This document shows positions 52,410 to 64,000 of a stretch of 64,000 nt of DNA, one piece after another. Under the pieces are notes generated by a model, which had not been told where the DNA came from, did not search any database, and worked only from the letters and a program-made list of their open reading frames with translations. A program made the position numbers and the translations under genes. This DNA is from Thamnaconus septentrionalis (Eukaryota; Chordata; Actinopteri; Tetraodontiformes; Monacanthidae). The stretch is from positions 17,210,989 to 17,274,988 of the forward strand of contig CM020515.1 in the NCBI GenBank assembly GCA_009823395.1, written 5' to 3'. Position 1 is the first letter of the stretch. Each line of letters starts with the position of its first letter.

Positions 52410-52513
52410 CCAATCAAGGGCCGTCACGAGTCTATAAGACCGTCAGACACGAGCGGCGGCCCCCAATAAGTAGATATTATAAACCAGTCTGACGAGCTGG
52501 CGGTTGAAGGACG
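52410..52513 (+). promoter_or_regulatory. Promoter region of the TFIIIA-like gene
   Basis: A CCAATCA box lies at 52410-52416, and TATA-like elements at 52433 (TATAAG) and 52475 (TATTATAAA), within about 100 bases of the ATG at 52514. The upstream TATAAG is the likelier functional one, because the second leaves only about 30 bases before the ATG. Confidence 0.4.
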
Positions 52514-55477
52514 ATGAACGGCGTAAGCGGAAGCAAAAGTGTCGGCGGCCCCCGGCTGCAGCTCTTCGCCTGCGGCCACAGCGGCTGCGCAGCCGCGTTC
52601 AGCAGGGAGTGGAGGCTGAAGGAGCACGAAACGCTGCACAGCGGAGCCGTAAGAGCCGCAATTACAGTGGAAATAGTTGGTGAATGATCAGAACCTCACG
52701 GTGGTGCCTGTCTGTCTACAGCGGCCCTGCCAGTGTCCCGTGGACGGATGTGGTCGTCGGTTCTCCAGGAAGTCTCACTTGAGCCGCCACATGCTGCAAC
52801 ACAAGGGGGTGAAAGTCTTGAAGTAGGTCAGAATTCACCTTATTCACAGCTGCCTTACCTTTAAAAAAAATATATACAATTTTAAGAAAAAAAAAAAAAA
52901 TCATATGTATGTATAATTTAATGTGAAGGTTCTCAGTCGTACTTGAAGACCCCCCAATTTATATTTTGCATCCTATTTCTGAAAATATATTCTGTTTTAT
53001 CATTTTAAGACAATAAATATATATATTTTTTTTTACTTTTTAATATATATTTTAAAAAAAAATATATTTTAATATATATATATATTTATATATATATTAA
53101 TTAGTTAAATATTAATATATATTTTTTGCTTGATTTTACAATTGTACCTAAATGTAACCTTGCACGCTACCTATTTTGGCCTTATTTACCTCATTACTCT
53201 GCAGATGCAAGATCTCGGGCTGCACGCAGAGTTTCTTCACCGCAGACAAACTGAAGAGACACGCGCGCTACAGCCACGGCGACAAGACCAAGTACTTCAA
53301 GGTGTGTCGCGAGTGTAAACACCACCAGATGGCGCCAGAAGTCTTTTGCTCAGGATGATGAACAGCCAGCAGCAGCAGCAGCAGTAGTTTTAACTACTCC
53401 ACTGTCTCCCCACAGTGCAGCCAGCCAAACTGCCCCTCGACCTTCAAGAAGCGCAGGATGTTCAAACTGCACTTGAAGGAGCACCAAGTGGCCGCCAAGT
53501 TCAAGTGCGTCTGTGCAAAACCCAGTGGCTGTGCGCTCGTAGCTTGGACCTTATTCTGTCTTTTTTTGCTTTTCTTTTGTGCTGCGTCAAGGTGTGTGAA
53601 GGAAGGATGTGGAGCTACGTTCGACTCTCACGTCGCCCGCAAAGCCCACGAGAAGAAGCACACAGGTTGGTCTATGGGAGTCCTGTAAAGGGAGTCCCTT
53701 CATCTCAAACAGAGGGAGTGTGTAACCTTTGAATGGCTCCGAGTGCATCTTGCAGGAAGGTCCCACAGAGGAAGAAGTGTCCACTGATTCCTTTCTTTTC
53801 TCCTGCTGTGTTGGCTGCCCTCGTTTGGCCCTCACAGGTTACTGCTGCCCTCAAGCTAATTGCCAGGTTGTGGAACACACCTGGGGCAAGCTGCAGAAGC
53901 ACATGGCAAGACATCAAGGTGAGGGCTGGTGTGAAAGCTGTACAATTAAAAACTAGACACCTGGTGAAATCCACTCACAGGCAGGATTCACAGCCAGATG
54001 ATTGAATTGATCCAAAACCAGCGTCTTCTCTCCTCTGCATACGTGCAACAGATTATGAAGGTGAAGGCATGAAAATTGGATATTGGCTGAGTGGAATCAC
54101 GCCTGCTTCATGCGTGGAAGCAAATTGGATTTGAATTGAATCTCTGCTAAGTCATGCGAGGCGGGTCATCGATCGACCAATAGATCCATGGTGGTGAAGA
54201 GATGGAGGGTTTGCTTCTGTCTGCTGTACCCTGGAACGCAAAGCAACACTAATACACCTGCACCCTCCCACCTCCACCTCTCCAACAGCCACATTCACCT
54301 GCCAGACCTGCAAGAAGGAGTTCAAGAAGGCCGACGCCCTGCGCAGGCACAAGCACACCCACGCCTCGCACAAGCCCGTGCTGGTGTGCCCCCGCAGCGA
54401 CTGCCAGGCCTACTTCTCCACCACCTTCAACCTGCAGCACCACATCCGCAAGGTGCACCTGGACCTGCTCAAGTACAAGTGCTCCTTCCCGGACTGCCCG
54501 CGCATGTTCGCCATGCGCGTAAGTGAAAATGAAGCGCCAAAGCTAATGGTGTCCTCCTGGGAGCTGCACGTCTCTGCTGCTTATTGCTGCTCTGATGCTG
54601 GGCAGAGACTCCAAATTGTATTTTACAATTATGGCCTATGTGTTTGTTTTCTCCTTGCTTCCTTCCTTCAGGAGAGCATGACCAGACATCTGCTTCGTCA
54701 CGACATCGACAGCACGACTCTGAGGGTAAGTCTGCAGTCTGAGTCTTGTTATGTAGTTGTGCGATAGTGAGAATAAGCCGCGTGACTGGCGGGGACTATT
54801 GATTTGTGCCTTTTTCTTCAGACTTCTGAAAAAATCCTTGGCGTTGATGCTGAGAGAAGACTGAAATAGTTGCTATGGGGGTCATGGGTGTATTTGATGC
54901 AGTGGCTACGCATGTAGGAGGATTTTTACACTCTAAAGTTGATTGATGTTCTCATTGGAGACTTTGCTGGCACTTTGAAAATTCACTACAATAAAAGTTG
55001 TTGGAGTTCCAGAGGCCACTGGGGTGGAGGGAGGTCTCTTCCTCTGTGGAACTGCAGAACAGCTGCATGAGTTGAGAAAATGTCATCAGAGCCTCCCTTG
55101 ACAAAGCAGTTGAGCAAAAAAAAAAAGGATCAACTTGCGTCGAAACAGTTTTTTTCTAAATGTAAATCACAATACCACTACCGGTTGCCTGCGCAGTGAC
55201 TGATTTTTCTTTTCTTTGCTTCCCCCAGAAGCACCGGAGGCCCAAGAAGTCGTGGCAGAAGCGCCTGGACGGCCACCAGCTGCCCGCCGTGGAGGAGGAC
55301 CTGCGCCGCCTCTTCGCCCTGCGCCTGCGTGTCTCCCGACGCGCCAAAGTGGAGGCCAACCTCTACGGGCTCTTCAACGAGCGCAAGATTCCCCACTACG
55401 TCGACCCCGAGGTCAACCTGCGCGGCCTGTTTGGCCTCAAGAAGCCCGCCCCCCCAGAGGAGACGCCTGTGGTGTAG
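52514..55477 (+). CDS. TFIIIA-family nine-zinc-finger protein (gtf3a or p43 5S RNA-binding type)
   Basis: C2H2 protein with the layout of transcription factor IIIA, which binds the 5S rRNA gene internal control region and 5S rRNA. Its oocyte relative p43 stores 5S RNA. Exons: 52514-52648, 52722-52822, 53205-53301, 53416-53504, 53592-53665, 53838-53918, 54289-54518, 54672-54725, 55229-55477; 1110 nt, 369 residues. Nine fingers start CGHSGC, CPVDGC, CKISGC, CSQPNC, CVKEGC, CPQANC, CQTC, CPRSDC and CSFPDC. Fingers 3 and 8 have H-x4-H spacing and finger 7 has C-x2-C, as in TFIIIA. Finger/exon correspondence is mostly one to one. The tail KHRRPKKSWQKRLDGH resembles the basic segment after TFIIIA finger 9. 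The rest, ending PPEETPVV, I do not recognise. Which paralogue it is cannot be decided here. Confidence 0.88.
54822..54869 (+). other. Candidate alternative terminal exon of the TFIIIA-like gene
   Basis: An acceptor (TTTTTCTTCAG) is followed in the correct phase after exon 8 by 15 codons (TSEKILGVDAERRLK) and TAG. An AATAAA stands at 54990-54995, inside the intron before the regular last exon. Use of it would shorten the protein by about 67 residues and remove the basic tail. Confidence 0.4.
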
Positions 55478-55717
55478 AGAGGGGAGCTGTGTATTATTTT
55501 CTTGACTACTGCAGGCATTTAAGTTATTCATACTTTGATTTTAAGAACTCTAAATATGGGTCTTTTTAGTTGTGGTTTCTTAATGTAGCTGACTTACATT
55601 AAAACTTGTGAACTGAAAGAAAATTCACGGGAAACAGTGATGATATTTTTCTCTTCTTTAGTATCCTTAAAAACAAAGTCTTGACTGCTTATGATGTAAA
55701 CAGGCACTTTTGGACCC

Positions 55718-55723
55718 AATAAA
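55718..55723 (+). terminator. Polyadenylation signal of the TFIIIA-like gene
   Basis: AATAAA about 240 bases after the TAG stop at 55475-55477, followed by T-rich sequence. Confidence 0.6.
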
Positions 55724-57146
55724 ATAAGTTGTATTTCAATCAGAACAATGTTCTCATTTTTCTTAAAGGTATATTTAAAAAAAAAAAAGGTTTCAAAAAT
55801 GTCAAAGGGAATGAGTGTTTCGTTTTATCATTAGAAGCCACTAAATCTTAAATACTAGGCCTTTACAGTTCCTCTGTGTGATCGTCCACTGAGGCTGCAG
55901 TAGCAGCTGCTGGAGAAGCTCTGTTCAGTCTCACTGAAATCCTTGGCTGACTTGGGGGGAGGGAAAAAAACTGCTGTTCTGCACTCTTCCTCTTTCCTCT
56001 CCCTCTTCTCTCTCGTGTTTGATTTGGCTTCACATATCGGTTGACATTTGCCGAACACGGAGCTCATAAAATATGAACAAAGGGAGGCCGCGCATGAGTA
56101 ACAGCTGAGTCACGGAAAGCGTGTCACGTCGGGGGCGGACGAGACTTTGAGCACAAAGTAGACGAGTATCATCTGTTCAGCCGAGCGTGAGCAACCACTG
56201 CTGCTGCTGCCACACTTCAGGCTGGGTCCGCTGAGCCGGTGGCCTTACACTGGCAGGTTTATTCTTCACTTTCCCTCCATAGGGGGCCGTAACGTCAAGC
56301 TAGGTGAAGCTGCTCCCCACTCATTTTAAACAGGAGCCTACATGGTTCTATAGTCTTCCATAATCAACTTATGATGTCACAGAGGGGGCTGAGACCTATT
56401 CCAGGTTAGTGACCCCGTGCCGCACACCCATAGTGAGGTCATGGCCCCACCCTCCACTGAGATTGCTCTTAGTTTTTTCCTTCCAAAGCAGGGGAGGTCC
56501 AGCTAAGCATCAGTTCTAACAGGTTGGTTGTAAACAAAGGGCTAATTATGCTGTTGGTGTGTGCATGTATGGGTTTTAATGTGTATATGGGCAACAGTAC
56601 ACACTTACTGGCTGCAGTGTCGAAATTATCTCACCTCTCCTTCGGTGCTGCCCCCTGCTGGAGGAGCGCCAACCTAAAACTTCCCCACAGGAGGTTCGGT
56701 TGTTTCTTCCTCAGTCTGTCGTCACCGTGTGGAGAGCGGCAGAGGTCAGGCGTCATCTGGACTCTACGGATTCAGGAAAATAAACACATTTGTGACTGAG
56801 GCTGTTCTGCTTCTTCCTTTTGTTCCAGTGAGTTGCAACAAAAATCATCAACAGCAAATGAGTTGTTGTGGTGTTTTGGCACACGTCAAAACAAGCCATG
56901 CAAAAAATGAAGACAGTTCTAAATTCAAGGGTTTTTCAGGTGTAAAAGTGTTTGGTTTTTGTGTCGGGAATTCTCATGGGGCTTTTAATTTGGAGGGAAA
57001 ACGTTTTCTGCAGGCAAGCTCAATTAAGCATGGTCCAGCACAGTTTCCCTTTCAGCTCTCCTGAAAGTCATCCTGCTGCTGTTTGCAGAGCCTCGGGCTC
57101 AGGATGGACGACCGCCGCCAGCGCTGCTGCTGCTGCTGCTGCTGCT

Positions 57147-57184
57147 GCCATGTGACCAGCTGCTGCTGCTGCTGGTCACATGGC
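57147..57184. repeat. Perfect 14-base inverted repeat within CTG repeat
   Basis: The arms GCCATGTGACCAGC (57147-57160) and GCTGGTCACATGGC (57171-57184) are exact reverse complements around a 10-base TGC-repeat loop. Each arm holds a CACATG/CATGTG E-box core. A (CTG)n run lies directly upstream (57124-57146). Confidence 0.85.
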
Positions 57185-57315
57185 GCCGGCTGTGCCTGGT
57201 GCCACAGTCATCTGATGACCCCTCGACGACCCCTCGAGTAAACAAGCGTGACCCGCTGCACACTGAGTTCAGGTCACAGACCCGTTTTGACCTTCAGAGG
57301 CCGAGAGTCTTACTC

Positions 57316-57612
57316 GCTGCGTTTCCATGACAGTTTTTCACAAATTAAACACGAGCAGTTCACTCTGTGTGACCTCGTACGTCACGTCCGATTACTTTTT
57401 TTCGCAATGTAAATACGAAAAAAGTGTTTCCATGAACCTTTTTGCGATATACCTCTGTATGTCTGTCTGTGTGTCGATACGTCTGAAAAACCACCTCATC
57501 AAAACCTCTGAGCCATATTTGAGAGGTTTTTCCAAGTTTAGGTGTTTCCATCACCAGTTATTTATTGCGGTATTTAGGTTTTGCACAATTCTAGGGGTCA
57601 TGGAAAGGCAGC
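57316..57612 (+). mobile_element. MITE-like foldback element, copy 4
   Basis: Same family and orientation as 23011-23309. It starts GCTGCGTTTCCATGACAG and ends GGGGTCATGGAAAGGCAGC, with the shared internal blocks AGCCATATTTGAGAGG and TTTTTCCAAGTTTAGG. Length is 297 bases. Confidence 0.75.
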
Positions 57613-58643
57613 TATTGATGTTCACGCGTCTCAACCCTCTGCTCAGCGCGAGCTGGGGGCCTCCTCAGCTGGCGATGCTGCTCTGGCGGTGGCAGGACGT
57701 CTTAACTCAAAGCTGAGACCGCAAGACGACTGCGTTTCCATGGTGATGCGACACGTTAGACGTGGTTTTCCTCCTTTCTGTCCTTCAGCCCAGTTTCCAG
57801 TCCTGTTGGCAGGGAGTTTTAGAGACAAATGTGTTTGCAGGTGTTTTCCACAAGACCTGAGTAGATCAAATGTTCGGGTGGGCCGACCGCAGTGTTGCTG
57901 ATTGTTTGCGCGCCTCAGAGTCCCGCCGGACCCGCGTCACCGCAGCCCAGCCTGGGCGGCCGACAGCAGCATCGCTGAGTCACGGAGTCGGAAGTGAACT
58001 CTGGGGAAAAGGCCACGCCAATTATCTGGCGAGCCGGGCCGACCTTTGGTGCTACGAGCCGCTGAGCGTCACGGTGCAGCGGCGGCGGGAAGACTTCCAC
58101 TGCAACAGGCGACCTAACGAGGGAGGACCGACTGTCTGACGGGCCAAATGTGAGCTTTCACATTTCTGTTTGGAGTTAATGAGAGCCTGGAGCCCCACGG
58201 AGACGGCGGGGAGGCTCGTGAAGAGGCTGAGTTTGTTGTTTCTTAACAATACACGCAAATTTTGAGTAAACACAACCTAAAACTGTCACGTCTCTCCTCG
58301 TATTTATGCGGAGATCAAATCTCACACTGAAGCGATTTGCATCATTTCACACTTTATTTTATTTCAACTGGTTTCATTTATGAACAAATCATTTTGGTTG
58401 TTTTATTTTTTTCCTTCCATTTTAAATTCCACTGTGTTTTCACGCTGACTTTTGAGTTTCTAAGCCCTTCTCTGTTTTTCTTTTACAACTTCTTTACAAC
58501 ATTCCACTCTGCGGAATTTGCGTCGCACATGTTTTTGCCGACCCCCCCCCGATCCTGATGTTTTCCAAAAATGACAGCAGCAAGAACAAGTGCAGCACTC
58601 TAGTGGCTGTAGAGGCAGCAGGAATGATTCACTTCACCTACAG

Positions 58644-58646
58644 TGC

Positions 58647-58674
<28 letters not shown>
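58644..58674. repeat. (GT)n microsatellite
   Basis: About 15 GT units in the non-genic 3' part of the window. Confidence 0.9.
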
Positions 58675-58678
<4 letters not shown>

Positions 58679-61338
58679 ATTCATCAAGTGCATAACAAAG
58701 CGCAAAGTGGGCCAAATTCCTCTGCAACACTCGAGCTGATCCATCAGGACACCAGGTGGGTGGTTGGTGCGACATGAACTTTTGTTATATATATTTTTTA
58801 AAAAGTGTTTTGCTCCAACCTGGATGGGTGGCGCCAGAGAGCTCGTGGCTCCGCCCAGGCCAATTACTAGTTAGGTTCCTGGTCCCAAGTCGAGTCAGCG
58901 TCGCGTTCAAGTCCTTCCATCCTTTGCTGTTACAGCACTTTGTTGTGGAAGTTGTGGAAATCAGCCCTGTGTGACATCACAAGGGTCACTGAGGCCTCTA
59001 ACAGGAGCATTTAGACAGTCTGGTCTCAGCAGGACTCAAATAAACAGAGCTTTGAGGCGTTCAGGTGTTAACTGGCCTGAAGTTACTCGGCACTGGACTT
59101 GTTTTTTCTGCTCGGAGTTTTTCTCCTGTCAATGCAAAAAACAAAGAACAAACAAACACATGGTTCCGCACAACAGACTCTTGTCTATTTTGAGTTGTAA
59201 CCCACATTTCTCTCTTACAGCCTCATTCACAGAACATACAAGAGGAGGGGAGAGGAAAAAACACAACAAAAGGCAGACGCAGAGGGAAAAGAAAAATCTT
59301 TATAAAATCCCGAAACAAGAAGATAAATCAAAGTAGGTTAACGGTGGAGCCGCCAGGCCCTGATTTAGTCCGTTTCCTCCAGAATAGATGACCCAAAACC
59401 TCACAACTCCCCGTCCTCCCCCTTCCCTCCTCCTCTCTGCTCCCCTCTCCTCTCGCTGTTTGCAAAGAGCCTTTTCACGGCTGCATGGTGCGCCTGCTCG
59501 GCTGACAGGATTAGCCGGAGAGGCGGAAGATAAGGAGCTTTCTGCACAGGTGTAAACATGCTCAGCTCCTCTGCCTGCATGCGTGTGTGGCACTGCAGCG
59601 CTTTGATAAAAAGGTGTGACATGCAAGAGAGCTTTTTTTTTTTTTTTTCTTAAAAAAAATGAGAGCGGGAGTCAAAAATAAACTCGGAGGGGAGGCACTG
59701 AAACTCTCCAAAATGCCCATGATGCAAGACCGTCTGCAGCCTTGTGATAAAACTGCAGTCTGGTGTCATGTATTGTTGATTAAAATAAAAATTGAAATGC
59801 GCTTTTTTTTTCTCTAACCACGTATTGTCTCTGCGCCTTTGAAGACGTTGCCACGAGGAGGAAATTAATTAGGAGGAGGAGAGTTTAGTGGGCGGCTGGG
59901 AGACGATGCTGCCACGGCAACGTGTCCACAACATACAGCCGTCGTATGTTTTTGATCCTGGACGCAACACAAGTGCTATTATTAGGGGTATGCTCAGCTA
60001 TTGATAGTTTTAAGTGGAGGAGATTTGAGGAAATAGCCTGAAAATGACCTTTGGAGCCACCAGACCTTTCACAAGAGATCACACAAGAGATCTGCAAAAA
60101 AACAAAAAACCTAAAAACAAATAAAGATTATTTCATTGAACTGTTGCAACCTGAGATCCGCCGGACCCGATGATGTTGCTGGCAGGGTAAGCAACAAGAG
60201 CAAAGCAAAACATTCCTGAATGGATTAGATTTTCATCAAATTGAGTTTGTTTTTCAATCCGTTTTGGAAAACAACTAAAGTCAACAACTAAATGTTGAAC
60301 TGAGGGAGTCAAAAAGTCAAAAGCTGAAGTTTCTCTTGACCAAAGGCCGACCTCAACCTCCTGACCTCTGACAGCTTCACGCACAGAATCTGGCCGCCGT
60401 CGACACATAAAATTTAGCAGAGAAACTGCAGCAGAGTTTTACTGCGACTTCAGAGATCAAAGTGACCTCACGGTTTCATTAATATGGGCTTATCAGAATA
60501 TTACACCCTTGACTGCCAAAGTTTCCAGCGCACACCTGCAGTGAATCTCAATTCCTTTTGCATAATAAAAAAAAGGAAAAACAAGTTAGAATTTGAGCAG
60601 CTTCCCACCCCATTAACTCCGGCCGCTTTGTCTGTAAAGGCACCCGATCAGCTCCGGAATCCACTGGGATTTTACTGCCACCTGGAAGAAAAAAAAAAAC
60701 AACACTTTCTGTGTGGAGATGAATGAGGTTGACAACAGAGATGGAATATGAGCGACGCTGTGTGTGAAGTTAATCGTAATTCCTGATGAAGGTGAACGTG
60801 TGCCATGTGTGTGAATGGCGAGATTAACAGCCACTAAAACGCATGGAAACACTTCTCGCCTTGGACTCTCCTTCAATTCATAAAAGAGGGAAAAAAGAAA
60901 GATCACACTGAGAATATTTTCCCTGACGAATCCATTTGGATGAGAGAAGTCGGCCGTCCAGGCAGGAGGTGGCGGTTCCTGAGGCACTGGTGCAGACACG
61001 GAGGCGGAGCCTCGCCCGCAAAGTGGCTTTTTGATCGAGACGCCTTTGATTTTGAGGAGTCGTCGTGATAAAAAAGGCCAGGCTCCCGCTTGCGCCGAAG
61101 CTTTTAACGGACCATTATCTCCTTCCTTTGTTTCTCTCTGTCCTCCATCCTTTCTTTCTTCAGCGGGGGAGCGCTCACTTCATCGGCATGAGACAAAGTT
61201 TGTTCTTGGTCCGCTCGTCTCCCTGCAAGTAAACAACCTTCTCACTCATTAAATCACATCACACGTGGAGAGATCGACTCTCTTTTGCCGCTTTCTGCTT
61301 TTTGTCGACCCTCCTCTTTCATTTTTACATCTCTCTCT

Positions 61339-61364
61339 CACACAGACACACACACACACACACA
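61339..61364. repeat. (CA)n microsatellite
   Basis: About 12 CA units following a CTCTCT tract. Confidence 0.85.
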
Positions 61365-61701
61365 CGTCCCTCTATTGTTGGTGCCAGTAATTTGCGGTCG
61401 CTGCAGTTTGCCCCCTGCTTTTCTGTGCCAGACAATAATTTCTTTCCAGGCTATAATAAGATGAGTGTAGTTCTCTGTCTCAGACTGTGACAATTAGACT
61501 TTTTTCCCCCCTCTTCCTCTTCCTCTTCCTCTTCCTCCCCTCCTCCTCTCTCTCCCTTGGTGAAAATGTGCTCTTCACCATCCACCCAATTAAAAGGAAC
61601 AGGGAGTTTCAGCGAGTCACGTGACCACAGGCCTGCAGGAGATTAATGGTGCACCTCCGATTCCTCCTCCACTGCCACGCAATTTGCATACAGTCCTTGT
61701 G

Positions 61702-61703
<2 letters not shown>

Positions 61704-61776
<73 letters not shown>
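61704..61776. repeat. (CA)36 microsatellite
   Basis: An uninterrupted dinucleotide run of about 73 bases. Confidence 0.95.
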
Positions 61777-61778
<2 letters not shown>

Positions 61779-63098
61779 TGACTCTCTTCAATGATGTGAT
61801 TTATCAGCTTCATCTCCATCAGATACGCTGCAGTTTTCTCTCTCCCATGCTGCCTCTGATCCGTGTTTTTCCCGGCATGCGTTGTGATCGCCGGAGGAAA
61901 CAATTTATCACAACAGCGGCAAAACCCCTCCTCATTTCCTGACGTGTTTCCTGACGGCGTTTTTCTGCGGCTTCTTCATCAATCCGAGCCGCGGTCCTGC
62001 GGTGATTAGACGTTGACAGCTGCCTGGTTTTTACAACCTCGTCCCGCAGTGACTCGCTCTCCTCCACCCCAGTCATTTCCATGATGCTTTATCAGAAGCG
62101 CCAGGCTGCCTGATTGGATTAATCTTCATAAACACAACATCCCCCCGTCTGACTCCTGTCTGCAGCTCGCGCCTGCTTTGCGACACTGGGATGGGTCGTC
62201 CGTTGATTTTTTTTTCAACCTCGTGTTTAATCAATGCAAAGGGAGAGAATTTGCACGGCAAGCAGCAGCAGGTGTGCCGGCGTTCAATTAGCAGCCGTGT
62301 AATCCTGAACGATTAGTTTGCACGAGTTCAGAGTGAGAGAGAACAGAGCAGAGCTGAACTCGGTGAGGTTTCTCTGCCAGGCTCGGCTGAAGAAAGACAA
62401 CTGAGACGACCTTGTCTCGCTTTGAACATAAATACATTGATTGATGAAGTTGTCTTGTATCCTTTCAATGAGCTTCCAGGTCGTTGCATCATCTGAATGT
62501 CTTGAGTTCAGAGGCACAATGGCTCCGCAGTCTCCCAAATTTCCAGATTTGTCATCACGACAACCCAGCAATGGAAATTGACTTGATGTTTCCTGATGTT
62601 GACACGTGTTTGTCTATGCTCTTCATCCTCTGTTGTCATTTTCCGATTGTTGGGATTTTCTGAATCGCCCTGCAGACTCCAGTTTTCATGATGAATCTAT
62701 CTATCTCGCGTCCTGTTTGTTCTGGGGCAAGGTTTCCCTTCAAAGTCGGCACGGTCAGTCCCACTGTCCAGCAGTGCATGTATAAATAGAATGTGGCCCC
62801 AGAAAAAGGCTTAAAGCCGTGATCCCACCTGTTTTAAAACAAAAAGCAAAGCTCTGAATATTCTGTTTGCTTTTTCACATTTTGATGTTTCTCCATCTAT
62901 TATGATATTGTGTTATTATGCAAATTGTGAGGTTACACGGCGACTGTTTGGATCCACGGTATCCAGGTAAACTAATTAACACAACAAATTGACGCTCCCC
63001 CGGAAAGCAGCCCACATTATTTTCACCTTGACGGATTCCCTTTGAATCCAGTTCACGCTGGAAGAAAATAATTGCGTCTGCATGAAAGCGAGACGTGC

Positions 63099-63126
63099 TG
63101 TGTGTGTGTGTGTGTGTGTGTGTGTG
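63099..63126. repeat. (GT)n microsatellite
   Basis: About 14 GT units. Confidence 0.9.
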
Positions 63127-64000
63127 AGCTTTTTTAAATCGCTGGACGGCGCTGACGCTTGTTTCTACCCCCTGACTAAAGTAAAGGTCAGCCGCGCCAC
63201 AGGAAGCATGACGACAGAGGCTCGCCGTGTGTGTGCATGCATGTGTGCACGTTGCTCCATCTCACAACCTCTGTGGGCGCTGGCGAGGCCTCGGCTGCCC
63301 ACCTGAGGAAGGAGAGAAAAGATTGAGGCTAATTTTAAAGATGAATTGACGTGTGTGGAAATTTGTGTTGTGCCTGATTGCATGAAGGGGAAACAGATCC
63401 CTTGCCAGCTCACCTGTGATTAGCGCTGATGAGGAGCAGAAGTTGAACCCTGCAAACTGCAGCAGGCGCTGAGAATGACTGACGAGTCGGAGGCTCGTCT
63501 GCCATAAATACGGAGTGAGCGATGAATCGTGCCGACGCCCTGGGAGAAATGATGGATTTTTCCTTCCTGGAGTCTTGCAGATCCACTGTGGGTAAAACTC
63601 CCATCTGAAGTGTTTTCAGCCTGATGAGGAAAACGAGGGAACCAATCAGATTCCTGTGTTCAGGAAAAAGGCGGGAAAAGAAGAGGAGGTTTGTAAGAGA
63701 TGGGCAGCAATACAGTAGTTGCATCTGCGATGCATCGCCACCTGGTGGTGACCACGTAGACCACTGCAACCGACATGCCCAATTACTGTGAAGCCTTTTC
63801 ATTGGCCGGCTCCTCCAATTGCTTTCCAACAGCTTTGGTCTCTCAGGTTGATACCAGTCTTAACAGATAAAGATGAAAATTTCCCCCTAATCCTTTTCTA
63901 TCACATTAAATATTTTTTTTAAAAAAAACCTTTGACCTGCAATTAATTACTCTGTCAGACCTGCTCTACTTACAGGTAACAATAGCAACTTTAAAAACAC

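Larger units (their letters stand above)
55724..64000. other. 8.3 kb without a recognisable gene
   Basis: Both strands were read, and no frame shows a domain, a consistent splice pattern or a family resemblance. Contents: a complete MITE-like copy (57316), a CTG hairpin (57121-57184), (GT)n and (CA)n microsatellites (58644, 61339, 61704, 63099), a (CTTCCT)n run near 61510-61538, and diverged dispersed-repeat fragments near 56365 and 58965. It may be intergenic or part of a large intron of a gene outside the window. Confidence 0.5.

Noticed and set aside
59300..59626. 108-codon minus-strand frame
   Set aside because: Ser/Arg/Glu-rich, derived from a CT-rich tract, and without splice or homology support.

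Overview
The window is nuclear DNA of a ray-finned fish, most likely a percomorph teleost with a fairly compact genome. The grounds are GT-AG introns often of only about 80-100 bases, dense (CA)n, (GA)n and (CAG)n microsatellites, typical fish MITE, Tc1-like and hAT-like debris, and a gene order matching part of human 17q21.2 (ACLY, KLHL11, NT5C3B, FKBP10, P3H4). The species cannot be named from the sequence. Family and synteny statements come from remembered protein families; no search was run.

Layout: (1) 1-11.3 kb, + strand: acly, 5' truncated by the window edge, 25 coding exons (805-10103) and its 3' UTR. (2) 11.86-16.75 kb, + strand: klhl11, a promoter rich in CRE-like sites, a probable noncoding first exon, two coding exons and a long 3' UTR. 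(3) 17.8-20.7 kb, + strand: nt5c3b, 9 coding exons, the first contributing only the ATG. (4) 20.9-25.4 kb, - strand: fkbp10, 10 coding exons, with an apparent one-base frameshift in exon 3. (5) 27.06-31.35 kb, + strand: p3h4, 7 coding exons, head-to-head with fkbp10. (6) 34.1-50.2 kb, - strand: adam11, 25 coding exons ending in a 22-base terminal exon. Its introns carry most of the window's repeats, including a TTAGGG-containing 196-bp satellite. (7) 52.5-55.7 kb, + strand: a nine-zinc-finger TFIIIA-family gene (gtf3a or oocyte p43 type), 9 coding exons and a possible alternative 3' end. (8) 55.7-64 kb: no recognisable gene.

Splice sites were placed by hand so that every junction uses GT-AG and keeps frame. 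The joined coding lengths are all multiples of three (acly 2997 visible, klhl11 2043, nt5c3b 870, p3h4 1290, adam11 2343, TFIIIA-like 1110). The one exception is fkbp10 (1696), which carries one extra base in exon 3.

Functional links: acly makes cytosolic acetyl-CoA from citrate. klhl11 is a CUL3 substrate adaptor. nt5c3b is a cytosolic nucleotidase. fkbp10 and p3h4 both act in the endoplasmic reticulum on procollagen folding and lysine hydroxylation, and they share one divergent intergenic region. adam11 is a catalytically dead neuronal surface ADAM. The TFIIIA-like gene belongs to the 5S rRNA transcription and storage system.
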